Shown: piece by piece, positions 56,486 through 64,000 of the stretch | How the letters are laid out: each line of letters begins with the position of its first letter | Position numbering within the stretch: the stretch's first letter is position 1 | Translations under genes and position numbers: made by a program | NCBI RefSeq assembly: GCF_013359595.1 | Contig: NZ_JABFMP010000003.1 | Span: 124,001 to 188,000 of the forward strand | Direction of reading: 5' to 3' | DNA from: Pseudomonas sp. C1C7 | GTDB lineage: Bacteria; Pseudomonadota; Gammaproteobacteria; Pseudomonadales; Pseudomonadaceae | DNA length: 64,000 nt | Notes under the pieces: model-generated | The model's input: the letters and a program-made list of their open reading frames with translations, nothing else | Told to the model about the DNA's origin: nothing | Databases searched by the model: none

Positions 56486-58048
56486 ATGAACGATTTCTCT
56501 CGCGACCGGGTATTCAAGATGAAAGAGCGTCGTCGGGAAAGCCGGGAGCCGACCCAAGTCCAGCGGCTGTTCAGGAAAATGGTCCGTGAATGGCTGTGGA
56601 TAAGCGTGGTGCTGTTGCCGCTGACTGCCCTGCTGTCTTATCGCACGCAGATGAACCTGCACGATGCCACGCCAGCCTTCGGCGCTTTTCTCTCCTTCGG
56701 CCTGCTGATCTCGGTTTTGGGATTGCTGCTGTGGTTACCTCGGCTGGCGCTCTGGGTGACGTTGGCGGGCATGGGCTGTGCGTTTCTCACCAGTGCCGGC
56801 TTGGCGGAGCAGCGCTACTGGTGGTCACCGACCCCCAGCGTTCTGGGCATGTTGTTCGGCTATCTGATCTGGAACTGGCGGCGCCTGAGTGTGGTGCTGA
56901 CCTATTTCGGCTGGGAGCTGGCGCGACTCGACAGCGAACCGAAAATCTTTCCCGAGCGCCGTCGCTCGCACTTCCCCACCGGCGACCGCCTGCGTGGCCA
57001 GGTCATCGCACTGGAACAAGCCATCAGCCGCACGCGAGATGCCCGGCGTTTCATCGCCGATGGCCTGGAGTATCTGCCCGTCGCCACGCTGATCAGCGAC
57101 CCCAAGGGACGAATCCTGCTGGGCAACCGCAAGGCTCGCGCCTTGTTCAGCGCTGAACTGGTGGGCGATGACGTACTCGAGCAATTGAAGCAATTGGGCT
57201 ACCCGGCATTGGCTCAAAGCACGCCTGCGCTGTTGTCCGAGTTACCGATGCTGGAATTCCGCGATATCAAGGAGCGCAGTCTGCGCCTGGAGCGTGCGCC
57301 GCTGCTGCCTGTGGGCGGTGAAACGCCGGTCGGTTGGCTGCTGAGCCTGACTGACCTGAGTGTCGAGCGCGAAGCGGAGGAACAGCGCAGCGTGATGCTG
57401 CGGTTCCTGTCCCACGACCTGCGAGCGCCCCACTCGGCCATCCTTGCCCTGCTCGATGTGCATCGGCATCAGGTTGGTGGCGATGCGCAATTGTTCGACC
57501 AGATCGAATTACAGGTGCGTCGGGCACTGAACCTGACTGACGGCTTCGTCCAGTTGGCCAAGGCTGAATCCGAAGCCTATGCGTTTCAGCCGAGCCTTTT
57601 TGCCATGGTGGTTCTGGATGTGTTCGACCAGGCCTTGCCCATTGCCCAGCAGAAAGAGATCGAACTGGACCAGCAGATCGACGAGCACGCCCAGGAAAGC
57701 CTGATCATGGCCGATCAGGCGCTGCTGACCCGGGCGATGTTCAACCTGCTGGAGAACGCCATCAAGTACAGCGCCAGCGGAACGCGTGTGAGCCTGCAGG
57801 TCAGCCGCAGTGACGGCTGGCTCACCTGCGAACTGATCGATCAGGGCAAGGGCATTGCCACCCAGGAGTTGCCGGATCTGTTCAGCCAGTACCGGCGGTT
57901 TTCCTCGGCCCAAGGGATTGATGGCGTGGGTCTGGGACTGTCGATGGTCAAGGCCGTGGTGGATCGTCATGGGGGCCGGATCGACTGCCGTAGCGTACTC
58001 GGCGAAGGTACTTGCTTCAGTCTGCAGTTCCCTTTGTATGAAGAGTGA
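56486..58048 (+). CDS. Sensor histidine kinase without a periplasmic sensor domain
   Basis: A 520-residue membrane kinase. Segments: one helix (EWLWISVVLLPLTALLS, about 36-52), a short loop, three or so further helices to about residue 135, a PAS-like region (about 180-300), then HisKA with the phosphorylated His in FLSHDLRAPHSAILALL and an ATPase domain with NLLENAIKYS, DQGKGI and GVGLGLSMVKAVV. Relatives with this layout usually have a CHASE2 domain of about 300 residues after the first helix; here only about 15 residues remain there. It is divergent from the OmpR-type regulator. The lack of a sensor is either a deletion or a different signal mode. Confidence 0.9.
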   Translation: MNDFSRDRVFKMKERRRESREPTQVQRLFRKMVREWLWISVVLLPLTALLSYRTQMNLHDATPAFGAFLSFGLLISVLGLLLWLPRLALWVTLAGMGCAFLTSAGLAEQRYWWSPTPSVLGMLFGYLIWNWRRLSVVLTYFGWELARLDSEPKIFPERRRSHFPTGDRLRGQVIALEQAISRTRDARRFIADGLEYLPVATLISDPKGRILLGNRKARALFSAELVGDDVLEQLKQLGYPALAQSTPALLSELPMLEFRDIKERSLRLERAPLLPVGGETPVGWLLSLTDLSVEREAEEQRSVMLRFLSHDLRAPHSAILALLDVHRHQVGGDAQLFDQIELQVRRALNLTDGFVQLAKAESEAYAFQPSLFAMVVLDVFDQALPIAQQKEIELDQQIDEHAQESLIMADQALLTRAMFNLLENAIKYSASGTRVSLQVSRSDGWLTCELIDQGKGIATQELPDLFSQYRRFSSAQGIDGVGLGLSMVKAVVDRHGGRIDCRSVLGEGTCFSLQFPLYEE

Positions 58049-58068
58049 AACAGCCTGTTCGCGGGCAT

Positions 58069-58099
58069 AAAAAAACCGGCTATATCAGCCGGTTTTTTT
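58069..58099. terminator. Terminator after the histidine kinase gene
   Basis: A 12-bp stem, AAAAAAACCGGC (58069-58080) with GCCGGTTTTTTT (58088-58099), working in both directions. The following 130 bp to the acyltransferase stop are AT-rich and include a DnaA box near 58213-58221. Confidence 0.9.
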
Positions 58100-58228
58100 G
58101 CGCCCGAAAAAAACTTATTCACGTTTTTCCAGGTTTTAGAGCTTTAAAAAATATCTAAATAAATCATGTGTTTAGAAGCGAAATTGGAAACCTGTCAATA
58201 AATTGGTACACAGGTTATCCACAGAAAC

Positions 58229-59008
58229 TCAGACGGCCACCTGATCACTAGCGGTCGGCGCCTGCGGAGCCGGTGGCAGAGAGCCCATTTCCCGCTGGGT
58301 TTGCTCGTTCCAGGCCTGCACCCGATCGTTCAGATCGGCGATGGCGCGAGGTCCGCTGCCCTCGGCATACATCGGTGCGCCGATGACCACGGTAATCACA
58401 CCCTGTTTCTTGGCCCAACCGGTTTTGGGCCAGAACTTGCCGGCGTTGTGGGCGACGGGCAATACGGGCAGTTCTGCATTCACCGCCAGCGCAGAACCGC
58501 TGCGCGAGAATTTGCCAACGGTGCCGTAAGGAACGCGGGTGCCTTCCGGGAAAATCAGTACCCAGACGTTGTCCTTGAGCAGCTCGTCGCCCTTGGAGGC
58601 GACTTGCTTGAGCGCGGCTTTCGGGTTGTCACGATCGATGGCGATCGGTCGCAGCATGGCCATCGCCCAGCCGAAGAACGGAACGTACAGCAACTCGCGC
58701 TTGAGCACCTGGCTCAACGGCGAAAAGTAGGCCGACAGGAAGAACGTTTCCCAGGTGCTCTGGTGATTCGACACGATCACGCAGGGCCGCTCCGGCACGT
58801 TCTCTGCGCCCTTGATTTCGTAATGGATGCCGAGAAACACCTTGCTCAACCACAAGGCGCAGCGACACCAGTAAACGTTGATGAAGCGATAGCGCGCCTT
58901 GAACGGCAGAAAGGGCGCGATAAAAAAGCTAAGGCTGCACCACAGCAGGGAGCTGGTGCCCAGCAGCAGGTAAAAGAGGAAGATTCTGATGGCCTGCAGT
59001 ATCGACAT
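58229..59008 (-). CDS. 1-acylglycerol-3-phosphate acyltransferase (PlsC-type)
   Basis: A 259-residue inner-membrane acyltransferase making phosphatidic acid from lysophosphatidic acid. It has an N-terminal membrane segment, the acyltransferase motif I NHQSTWETFF (NH-x4-D type with E), motif II region RELLYVPFFGWAMAMLRPIAIDRDN and the motif III FPEGTRVPYG. The ATG at 59008 (MSILQAIRIFLF) matches relatives better than 59032. It is 78 bp after gmhB and precedes the convergent kinase terminator. A gene in this position is usual in Pseudomonas. Confidence 0.92.
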   Translation of the reverse strand: MSILQAIRIFLFYLLLGTSSLLWCSLSFFIAPFLPFKARYRFINVYWCRCALWLSKVFLGIHYEIKGAENVPERPCVIVSNHQSTWETFFLSAYFSPLSQVLKRELLYVPFFGWAMAMLRPIAIDRDNPKAALKQVASKGDELLKDNVWVLIFPEGTRVPYGTVGKFSRSGSALAVNAELPVLPVAHNAGKFWPKTGWAKKQGVITVVIGAPMYAEGSGPRAIADLNDRVQAWNEQTQREMGSLPPAPQAPTASDQVAV

Positions 59009-59086
59009 GGCGACGTTTACCGTTACGGGCATTGCCCGACTGAAAGCGCACTCCCGAACATTCCTTGTCAGGATGTCGAAAGCGCT

Positions 59087-59620
59087 TTAATTGAGGATAA
59101 GTTCTGCGGCAATCGCCGCCAGATCGTCGAAAATCAAGGTGCCCACCGGTAGGGTCTTGCCCAAAGTCTTTTCGCCTTTCCCGGTCTTTACCAAAACTGG
59201 CTGAGAATCGACGGCTTTGGCGGCTTCCAGGTCACCGATACTATCGCCGACGAACCAGAGATTGGTCAGCGATACGTTGTAATGTGCGGCGATGTTTTTC
59301 AACATCCCGGGTTTTGGCTTGCGGCAATCGCAACCATCGTCCGGCCCGTGCGGGCAGTAGACGATCAGCCCGACCTCGCCACCCTGCTCTGCCACCAGCG
59401 AGCGCAAGCGCTCGTGCATGGCATCCAGGGTCGCGATGTCGTAATAGCCGCGAGCGATGCCCGACTGGTTGGTAGCGACTGCTACCGTCCAGCCGGCCTT
59501 GCTCAACTGCGCGATGGCTTCGATCGAACCGGGAAGTGGAATCCACTCCTCCACCGATTTGATGTAAGCGTCGGAGTCGTAATTGATCACTCCGTCCCGA
59601 TCGAGAATCAGCAGTTTCAA
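59087..59620 (-). CDS. gmhB: D-glycero-beta-D-manno-heptose 1,7-bisphosphate phosphatase
   Basis: A 177-residue HAD-family phosphatase in ADP-heptose synthesis for LPS inner core. The nucleophile motif is LILDRDGVINYDSD at the N-terminus; the zinc-binding Cys/His cluster appears in CPHGPDDGCDCRKPKPGML; the last HAD motif is FVGDSIGDLEAAKA. It lies 6 bp after glyS. Length is standard. Confidence 0.95.
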   Translation of the reverse strand: MKLLILDRDGVINYDSDAYIKSVEEWIPLPGSIEAIAQLSKAGWTVAVATNQSGIARGYYDIATLDAMHERLRSLVAEQGGEVGLIVYCPHGPDDGCDCRKPKPGMLKNIAAHYNVSLTNLWFVGDSIGDLEAAKAVDSQPVLVKTGKGEKTLGKTLPVGTLIFDDLAAIAAELILN

Positions 59621-59626
59621 ACAGTC

Positions 59627-61681
59627 TTACCCCAGCAACGAAATGTCGGCGACGCCGAGGAACAGGCCACGCAGGCGCGCCAGCAAGGCATAACGGTTGG
59701 CGCGGACATTGGCATCTTCCGCGTTGACCATCACGGCTTCGAAGAACGCATCCACCGGCTCGCGCAGGGCAGCCAGGCGAGCCAGGGACTCGCTGTACTG
59801 ACGCGAAGCGGCCATCGGCTGAACCGCCTGGTCCGCCTGCTGGATCGCCGAGTACAGGGAGAACTCATTGGCGTTGTCGAAGTACTTGGCTTCCACCACG
59901 GTCGGTACGGAGCCTTCGACCTTGCTCAGCAGGTTCGATACGCGCTTGTTCACGGCGGCCAGTGCAGCGGCTTCCGGCAACTTGCGGAACGCTTGCACCG
60001 CTTGAACACGCTGGTCGAAGTCCAGGGCAGAACCTGGCTTCAGGGCGCGAACCGACAGGTAGGTCGCAACGTCGACGCCTTCGTCTTCGTAGCGCGCACG
60101 CAGGCGATCGAAGATGAACTCCAGCACCGCCTCGTTCAGACCGGCCGCCTTGACCTTGGCACCGAACGCATTCACGGCGAAGGCCACGGCGTCGTTCAGG
60201 TCCAGATCCAGTTGTTTCTCGATCAGGATGCGCAGCACGCCCAGTGCGGCACGGCGTAGGGCATACGGGTCCTTGCTGCCGGTTGGCAGCATGCCGATGC
60301 CGAAGATGCCCACCAGGGTATCGAGCTTGTCGGCGATGGCCACGGCCGCACCGGTCAGGGTGCTCGGCAGTTCAGCGCCGGCACCGCGCGGCATGTACTG
60401 CTCGTTCAGGGCCAGAGCGACGTCTTCCGGCTCGCCGTCGTTGAGGGCGTAGTAGTAGCCGGCGACACCTTGCATCTCCGGGAACTCGCCGACCATTTCG
60501 GTCGCCAGGTCGCATTTGGACAGCAGGCCGGCACGCGCGGCCCACGAAGCGTTGCCGCCGATGCGCGCGGCGATATAAGCCGCGAGCTTGGAAACGCGCT
60601 CGGCCTTGTCGTACACGCTGCCAAGTTTTTCCTGGAACACCACGTTCTGCAGGCGCTGGTTGAAGTCTTCCAGTTTCTGCTTCTTGTCCTGCTTGAAGAA
60701 GAACTCGGCGTCGGTCAGACGTGGGCGAACCACTTTCTCGTTACCGGCGATGATCTGCTGCGGGTCCTTGCTCTCGATGTTGGCCACGGTAATGAAACGA
60801 GGCAGCAACTTGCCGTCGACATCCAGCAGGCAGAAGTACTTCTGGTTGTCCTGCATGGTGGTGATCAGGGCTTCTTGTGGCACATCGAGGAAGCGCTCTT
60901 CGAACGAGCACACCAGCGGCACAGGCCACTCGACCAGCGCGGTCACTTCATCGAGCAAATCCTGCGGCACGATGGCGGTGCCTTCCTGGCGGGTGGCCAG
61001 TTCTTCGGTGCGCTTGCTGATGATGTCGCGACGCTCGTTGGCGTCGGCCAGCACGTAGGCGGCACGCAGGTCGGCCAGGTAGCTGGACGGCGAACCGATG
61101 CGCACGGTTTCCGGGTGGTGGAAACGGTGACCGCGGGAGTCACGGCCGGCCTTCTGGGCGAGGATGGTGCAGTCGATGACCTGGTCACCGAGCAGCATCA
61201 CCAACCATTGGGTCGGACGAACGAACTCTTCCTTGCGCGCGCCCCAGCGCATGCGCTTTGGAATCGGCAGGTCGTTGAGGGAGTCTTCGACGATGGTCGG
61301 CAGCAGGCTGGCGGTCGGCTTGCCGGCGATGCTCTGGCTGTAGCGCAGTTTCGGGCCGCTCTGGTCGATTTCGCTCAGCTCGACGCCGCACTTCTTGGCA
61401 AAGCCCAGTGCCGCCTGGGTCGGATTGCCTTCGGCATCGAAGGCGGCCTGGCGTGGCGGGCCGTCCAGGTTGATGCTGCGATCCGGCTGCTGGGTGGCCA
61501 GCGCGGTGATCAGCACGGCCAGACGACGCGGCGCGGCGTAGACGGTTTTGGTCTCGTAGTTCAGGCCGGCGGCTTGCAGGCCCTTGTCGATACCGGCAAG
61601 GAACGCCTCGGCCAGGGTGTTCAGGGCTTTGGGTGGCAGTTCTTCAGTGCCCAGTTCAACCAGAAAATCCAGAGCACTCAT
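59627..61681 (-). CDS. glyS: Glycyl-tRNA synthetase beta subunit
   Basis: The 684-residue beta subunit of the heterotetrameric glycyl-tRNA synthetase. It starts [20 protein letters not shown] and includes the HD-like and anticodon-binding regions with conserved [20 protein letters not shown]. The ATG overlaps the glyQ stop by 4 bp (ATGA), so the subunits are made together. Length is normal. Confidence 0.98.
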   Translation of the reverse strand: MSALDFLVELGTEELPPKALNTLAEAFLAGIDKGLQAAGLNYETKTVYAAPRRLAVLITALATQQPDRSINLDGPPRQAAFDAEGNPTQAALGFAKKCGVELSEIDQSGPKLRYSQSIAGKPTASLLPTIVEDSLNDLPIPKRMRWGARKEEFVRPTQWLVMLLGDQVIDCTILAQKAGRDSRGHRFHHPETVRIGSPSSYLADLRAAYVLADANERRDIISKRTEELATRQEGTAIVPQDLLDEVTALVEWPVPLVCSFEERFLDVPQEALITTMQDNQKYFCLLDVDGKLLPRFITVANIESKDPQQIIAGNEKVVRPRLTDAEFFFKQDKKQKLEDFNQRLQNVVFQEKLGSVYDKAERVSKLAAYIAARIGGNASWAARAGLLSKCDLATEMVGEFPEMQGVAGYYYALNDGEPEDVALALNEQYMPRGAGAELPSTLTGAAVAIADKLDTLVGIFGIGMLPTGSKDPYALRRAALGVLRILIEKQLDLDLNDAVAFAVNAFGAKVKAAGLNEAVLEFIFDRLRARYEDEGVDVATYLSVRALKPGSALDFDQRVQAVQAFRKLPEAAALAAVNKRVSNLLSKVEGSVPTVVEAKYFDNANEFSLYSAIQQADQAVQPMAASRQYSESLARLAALREPVDAFFEAVMVNAEDANVRANRYALLARLRGLFLGVADISLLG

Positions 61682-62631
61682 TGTGCAGCCTCCAGCTTGG
61701 CCAGTACTTCGTCACGCAGGTCCGGGGTCGCCATCGGGAAGCCCAGCTTGGCGCGCGCCAGCAGGTAGGCTTGCGCAACGGAACGCGCCAGGGTGCGAAC
61801 ACGCAGGATGTATTGCTGACGCGCAGTCACGGAAATCGCCCGGCGCGCATCCAGCAGGTTGAAGGTATGGGAAGCCTTCAACACCATTTCGTAGCTCGGC
61901 AAAGGCAGCGGCTCATCGAGCTCGATCAGGCGCTTGGCTTCGCTTTCATAGAAGTCGAACAGTTCGAACAGCTTCTCGACGTTGGCGTGTTCGAAGTTGT
62001 AGGTCGACTGTTCCACTTCGTTCTGGTGGAACACGTCGCCGTAGGTCACCTTGCCGAACGGGCCGTCGGCCCAGACCAGGTCGTAGACCGAGTCCACGCC
62101 CTGCAGGTACATGGCCAGACGCTCCAGGCCGTAAGTGATCTCGCCGGTCACCGGGTAGCATTCGATGCCGCCCGCTTGCTGGAAGTAAGTGAACTGCGTC
62201 ACTTCCATGCCGTTGAGCCAGACTTCCCAGCCCAGACCCCAGGCGCCGAGGGTCGGCGATTCCCAGTTGTCTTCGACGAAGCGGATGTCATGCACCAGTG
62301 GGTCCAGGCCCACGTGTTTGAGGGAGCCCAGGTACAGTTCCTGGAAATTGTCCGGGTTCGGCTTCAGGACCACCTGGAACTGGTAGTAGTGCTGCAGACG
62401 GTTCGGGTTTTCGCCGTAGCGGCCGTCAGTCGGGCGGCGGCTTGGCTGCACGTAGGCGGCGTTCCAGGTTTCCGGGCCGATGGCGCGCAGGAATGTAGCG
62501 GTGTGGAAAGTGCCGGCGCCTACTTCCATATCGTAGGGCTGAAGTACCACACAACCTTGCTCGGCCCAGTATTGCTGCAGGGCGAGGATCAAGTCTTGGA
62601 AGGTACGCACGGCTGGCGTAGGCTGGCTCAC
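61678..62631 (-). CDS. glyQ: Glycyl-tRNA synthetase alpha subunit
   Basis: The 317-residue alpha subunit, which holds the aminoacylation site. It begins (GTG at 62631) [47 protein letters not shown] precedes the start at good spacing. Class II motifs [16 protein letters not shown] and the long helix near the end are present. It is divergent from tag, separated by 81 bp. Confidence 0.97.
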   Translation of the reverse strand: MSQPTPAVRTFQDLILALQQYWAEQGCVVLQPYDMEVGAGTFHTATFLRAIGPETWNAAYVQPSRRPTDGRYGENPNRLQHYYQFQVVLKPNPDNFQELYLGSLKHVGLDPLVHDIRFVEDNWESPTLGAWGLGWEVWLNGMEVTQFTYFQQAGGIECYPVTGEITYGLERLAMYLQGVDSVYDLVWADGPFGKVTYGDVFHQNEVEQSTYNFEHANVEKLFELFDFYESEAKRLIELDEPLPLPSYEMVLKASHTFNLLDARRAISVTARQQYILRVRTLARSVAQAYLLARAKLGFPMATPDLRDEVLAKLEAAQ

Positions 62632-62712
62632 GAAATTCACCTGTTTCTTGGGCTGCGATTTAAAGAGCGGGAGTATACCCGATTCATTGCTGCGCACGCC
62701 CCCTGGAGCCTT

Positions 62713-63270
62713 ATGCCACGCTGCTTTTGGTGTTCCGAAGATCCGCTGTACATGGCTTATCACGATCAGGAGTGGGGCACGCCGCTACGCGATGCGCAGG
62801 GTTTGTTCGAGTTGCTTTTGCTCGAAGGGTTCCAGGCCGGGCTCTCCTGGATCACCGTGTTGCGCAAACGCGAGCATTATCGCCAGGTGATGTTCGGCTT
62901 CGATGTGCAGCGCGTGGCGCAGATGAGCGACGCGGAAATCGATGAATTGATGCTCGATCCGGGCATCATCCGCAATCGCCTCAAGCTCAATGCGGCCCGG
63001 CGCAATGCCCAGGCCTGGATGGCGCTGGAGGACCCGGTGGCGTTTCTCTGGTCCTTCGTCGGCGGTGTACCGAAGATCAATCACTTCAAGGATCGCAGCG
63101 AAGTGCCGGCCGTCACGCCCGAGGCGGTGGACATGAGCAAGGGCCTGAAAAAGGCCGGCTTCACTTTCGTCGGGCCGACCATTTGCTACGCGTTGATGCA
63201 GGCCTCGGGCATGGTCATGGACCACACGCAGGATTGCGACCGCTACGCGATGCTGGCGAACGGCGGTTAG
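62713..63270 (+). CDS. tag: DNA-3-methyladenine glycosylase I
   Basis: A 185-residue repair enzyme removing 3-methyladenine. It starts [25 protein letters not shown], which supplies the first zinc ligand Cys and the conserved [20 protein letters not shown] follows, and the C-terminal zinc ligands lie in [12 protein letters not shown]. The ATG at 62713 has GGAG five bases upstream. Divergent from glyQ, 40 bp before the lipid A acyltransferase gene. Confidence 0.96.
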   Translation: MPRCFWCSEDPLYMAYHDQEWGTPLRDAQGLFELLLLEGFQAGLSWITVLRKREHYRQVMFGFDVQRVAQMSDAEIDELMLDPGIIRNRLKLNAARRNAQAWMALEDPVAFLWSFVGGVPKINHFKDRSEVPAVTPEAVDMSKGLKKAGFTFVGPTICYALMQASGMVMDHTQDCDRYAMLANGG

Positions 63271-63310
63271 AATAGCCGCCTCGCGCACAGCACAAGATCA
63301 GGAGTGACCT

Positions 63311-64000
63311 GTGGATAAGTTTAAAGGCGCCTTGCTGGTAGGCGCTCTGCGGCTGTTTGCCCTGCTTCCGTGGCGGGCAGTGCAGGCCGTTGGCTCGGCC
63401 ATTGGCTGGGTGATGTGGAAAACCCCCAATCGTTCGCGCGATGTGGTGCGGATCAACCTCGCCAAGTGCTTTCCGGACATGGACCCCGCCGAACGCGAGC
63501 GCCTGGTCGGCCAGAGCCTGAAAGACATCGGCAAGTCCCTGACCGAAAGCGCCTGCGCCTGGATCTGGCCGGCTCAGCGCTCCATCGATCTGGTGCGCGA
63601 AGTCCAAGGCCTCGACGTATTGAAGGATGCCCTCGCCTCGGGCAAAGGCGTCGTCGGCATCACCAGCCACCTGGGCAACTGGGAAGTGCTCAACCACTTC
63701 TATTGCAGCCAGTGCAAACCGATCATTTTCTACCGTCCGCCCAAGCTCAAGGCTGTGGATGAATTGCTGCAGAAGCAGCGGGTGCAATTGGGCAACAAGG
63801 TGGCAGCCTCCACCAAGGAAGGCATCCTCAGCGTCATCAAGGAAGTGCGCAAAGGTGGTGCAGTGGGGATTCCCGCTGACCCGGAACCGGCCGAGTCCGC
63901 CGGGATCTTCGTGCCGTTCTTCGCCACCCAGGCCCTGACCAGCAAGTTCGTGCCGAACATGCTCGCAGGCCACAAGGCGGTCGGCGTGTTCCTGCATGCC
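63311..64000 (+). CDS. Lipid A lauroyl/lysophospholipid acyltransferase (LpxL/HtrB-type), partial
   Basis: The first 230 residues of an LpxL-family acyltransferase; the gene continues beyond the window. It starts with GTG at 63311 (MDKFKGALLVGALRLFALLPWRAVQ) behind AGGAG, has an N-terminal membrane helix, the catalytic motif HLGNWEV (near residue 119) and the downstream RPPKLKAVDELL. These enzymes add secondary acyl chains to lipid A at the inner membrane. An htrB-type gene next to tag is normal in Pseudomonas. Confidence 0.92.
   Translation, partial: MDKFKGALLVGALRLFALLPWRAVQAVGSAIGWVMWKTPNRSRDVVRINLAKCFPDMDPAERERLVGQSLKDIGKSLTESACAWIWPAQRSIDLVREVQGLDVLKDALASGKGVVGITSHLGNWEVLNHFYCSQCKPIIFYRPPKLKAVDELLQKQRVQLGNKVAASTKEGILSVIKEVRKGGAVGIPADPEPAESAGIFVPFFATQALTSKFVPNMLAGHKAVGVFLHA

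Overview
The window is a Pseudomonas chromosome segment (fluorescens/putida type judging by gene content) that runs through the replication-origin region. Bases from about 28160 to the end show the conserved order glmS, glmR, glmU, atpCDGAHFEBI, parB, parA, rsmG, mnmG, mnmE, yidC, yidD, rnpA, rpmH, oriC, dnaA, dnaN, recF, gyrB, then a two-component pair, a lysophospholipid acyltransferase, gmhB, glyS, glyQ, tag and the start of a lipid A acyltransferase gene. Genes left of oriC are on the minus strand and those just right of it on the plus strand, so most are read away from the origin.

Bases 1 to about 28137 are accessory DNA. They look like a Tn7-like transposon sitting just downstream of glmS, the classical attTn7 site. 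The glmS-proximal end is visible as two 16-bp direct repeats about 35-70 bp from the glmS stop; the far end lies outside the window. The element encodes TnsA, TnsB and TnsC in a tightly overlapping leftward operon (11834-16319), a divergent large TnsD/TniQ protein (16837-18471), and a second, smaller and AT-rich TniQ protein next to the glmS-side end (27062-28000). I saw no Cas genes and no CRISPR array.

The left cargo (1-11600) is a metal and redox module: an IS110-type remnant, a zinc-ribbon protein, a CadA-type P-type ATPase with a MerR-type promoter but no regulator beside it, a CzcD-type exporter, a large exported multicopper oxidase behind a sigma-54-like promoter, an SCO-cytochrome c fusion, a DsbA-like/DsbB-like pair, a histidine kinase remnant and a DUF3703 protein. 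The oxidase, SCO and disulfide genes would act together in the periplasm, possibly in manganese or copper oxidation.

The right cargo (18500-27050) resembles a defence or toxin-antitoxin island: an antitoxin-like protein, an HTH, ImmA/IrrE protease and PIN-like protein operon, a convergent sce7726-like nuclease and beta-like protein pair, an orphan Xre/MbcA/ParS antitoxin, a zinc-ribbon protein and a DUF6957-like protein. About 1 kb (24918-25989) has no recognisable gene.

In the core region I located oriC between rpmH and dnaA, two ParB-binding parS sites inside recF, a second cluster of DnaA boxes with an AT-rich stretch between mnmG and mnmE, a TonB-receptor remnant, a REP-like inverted pair and several strong terminators. 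All gene identities come from reading the sequence and from memory of protein families; no database search was run.
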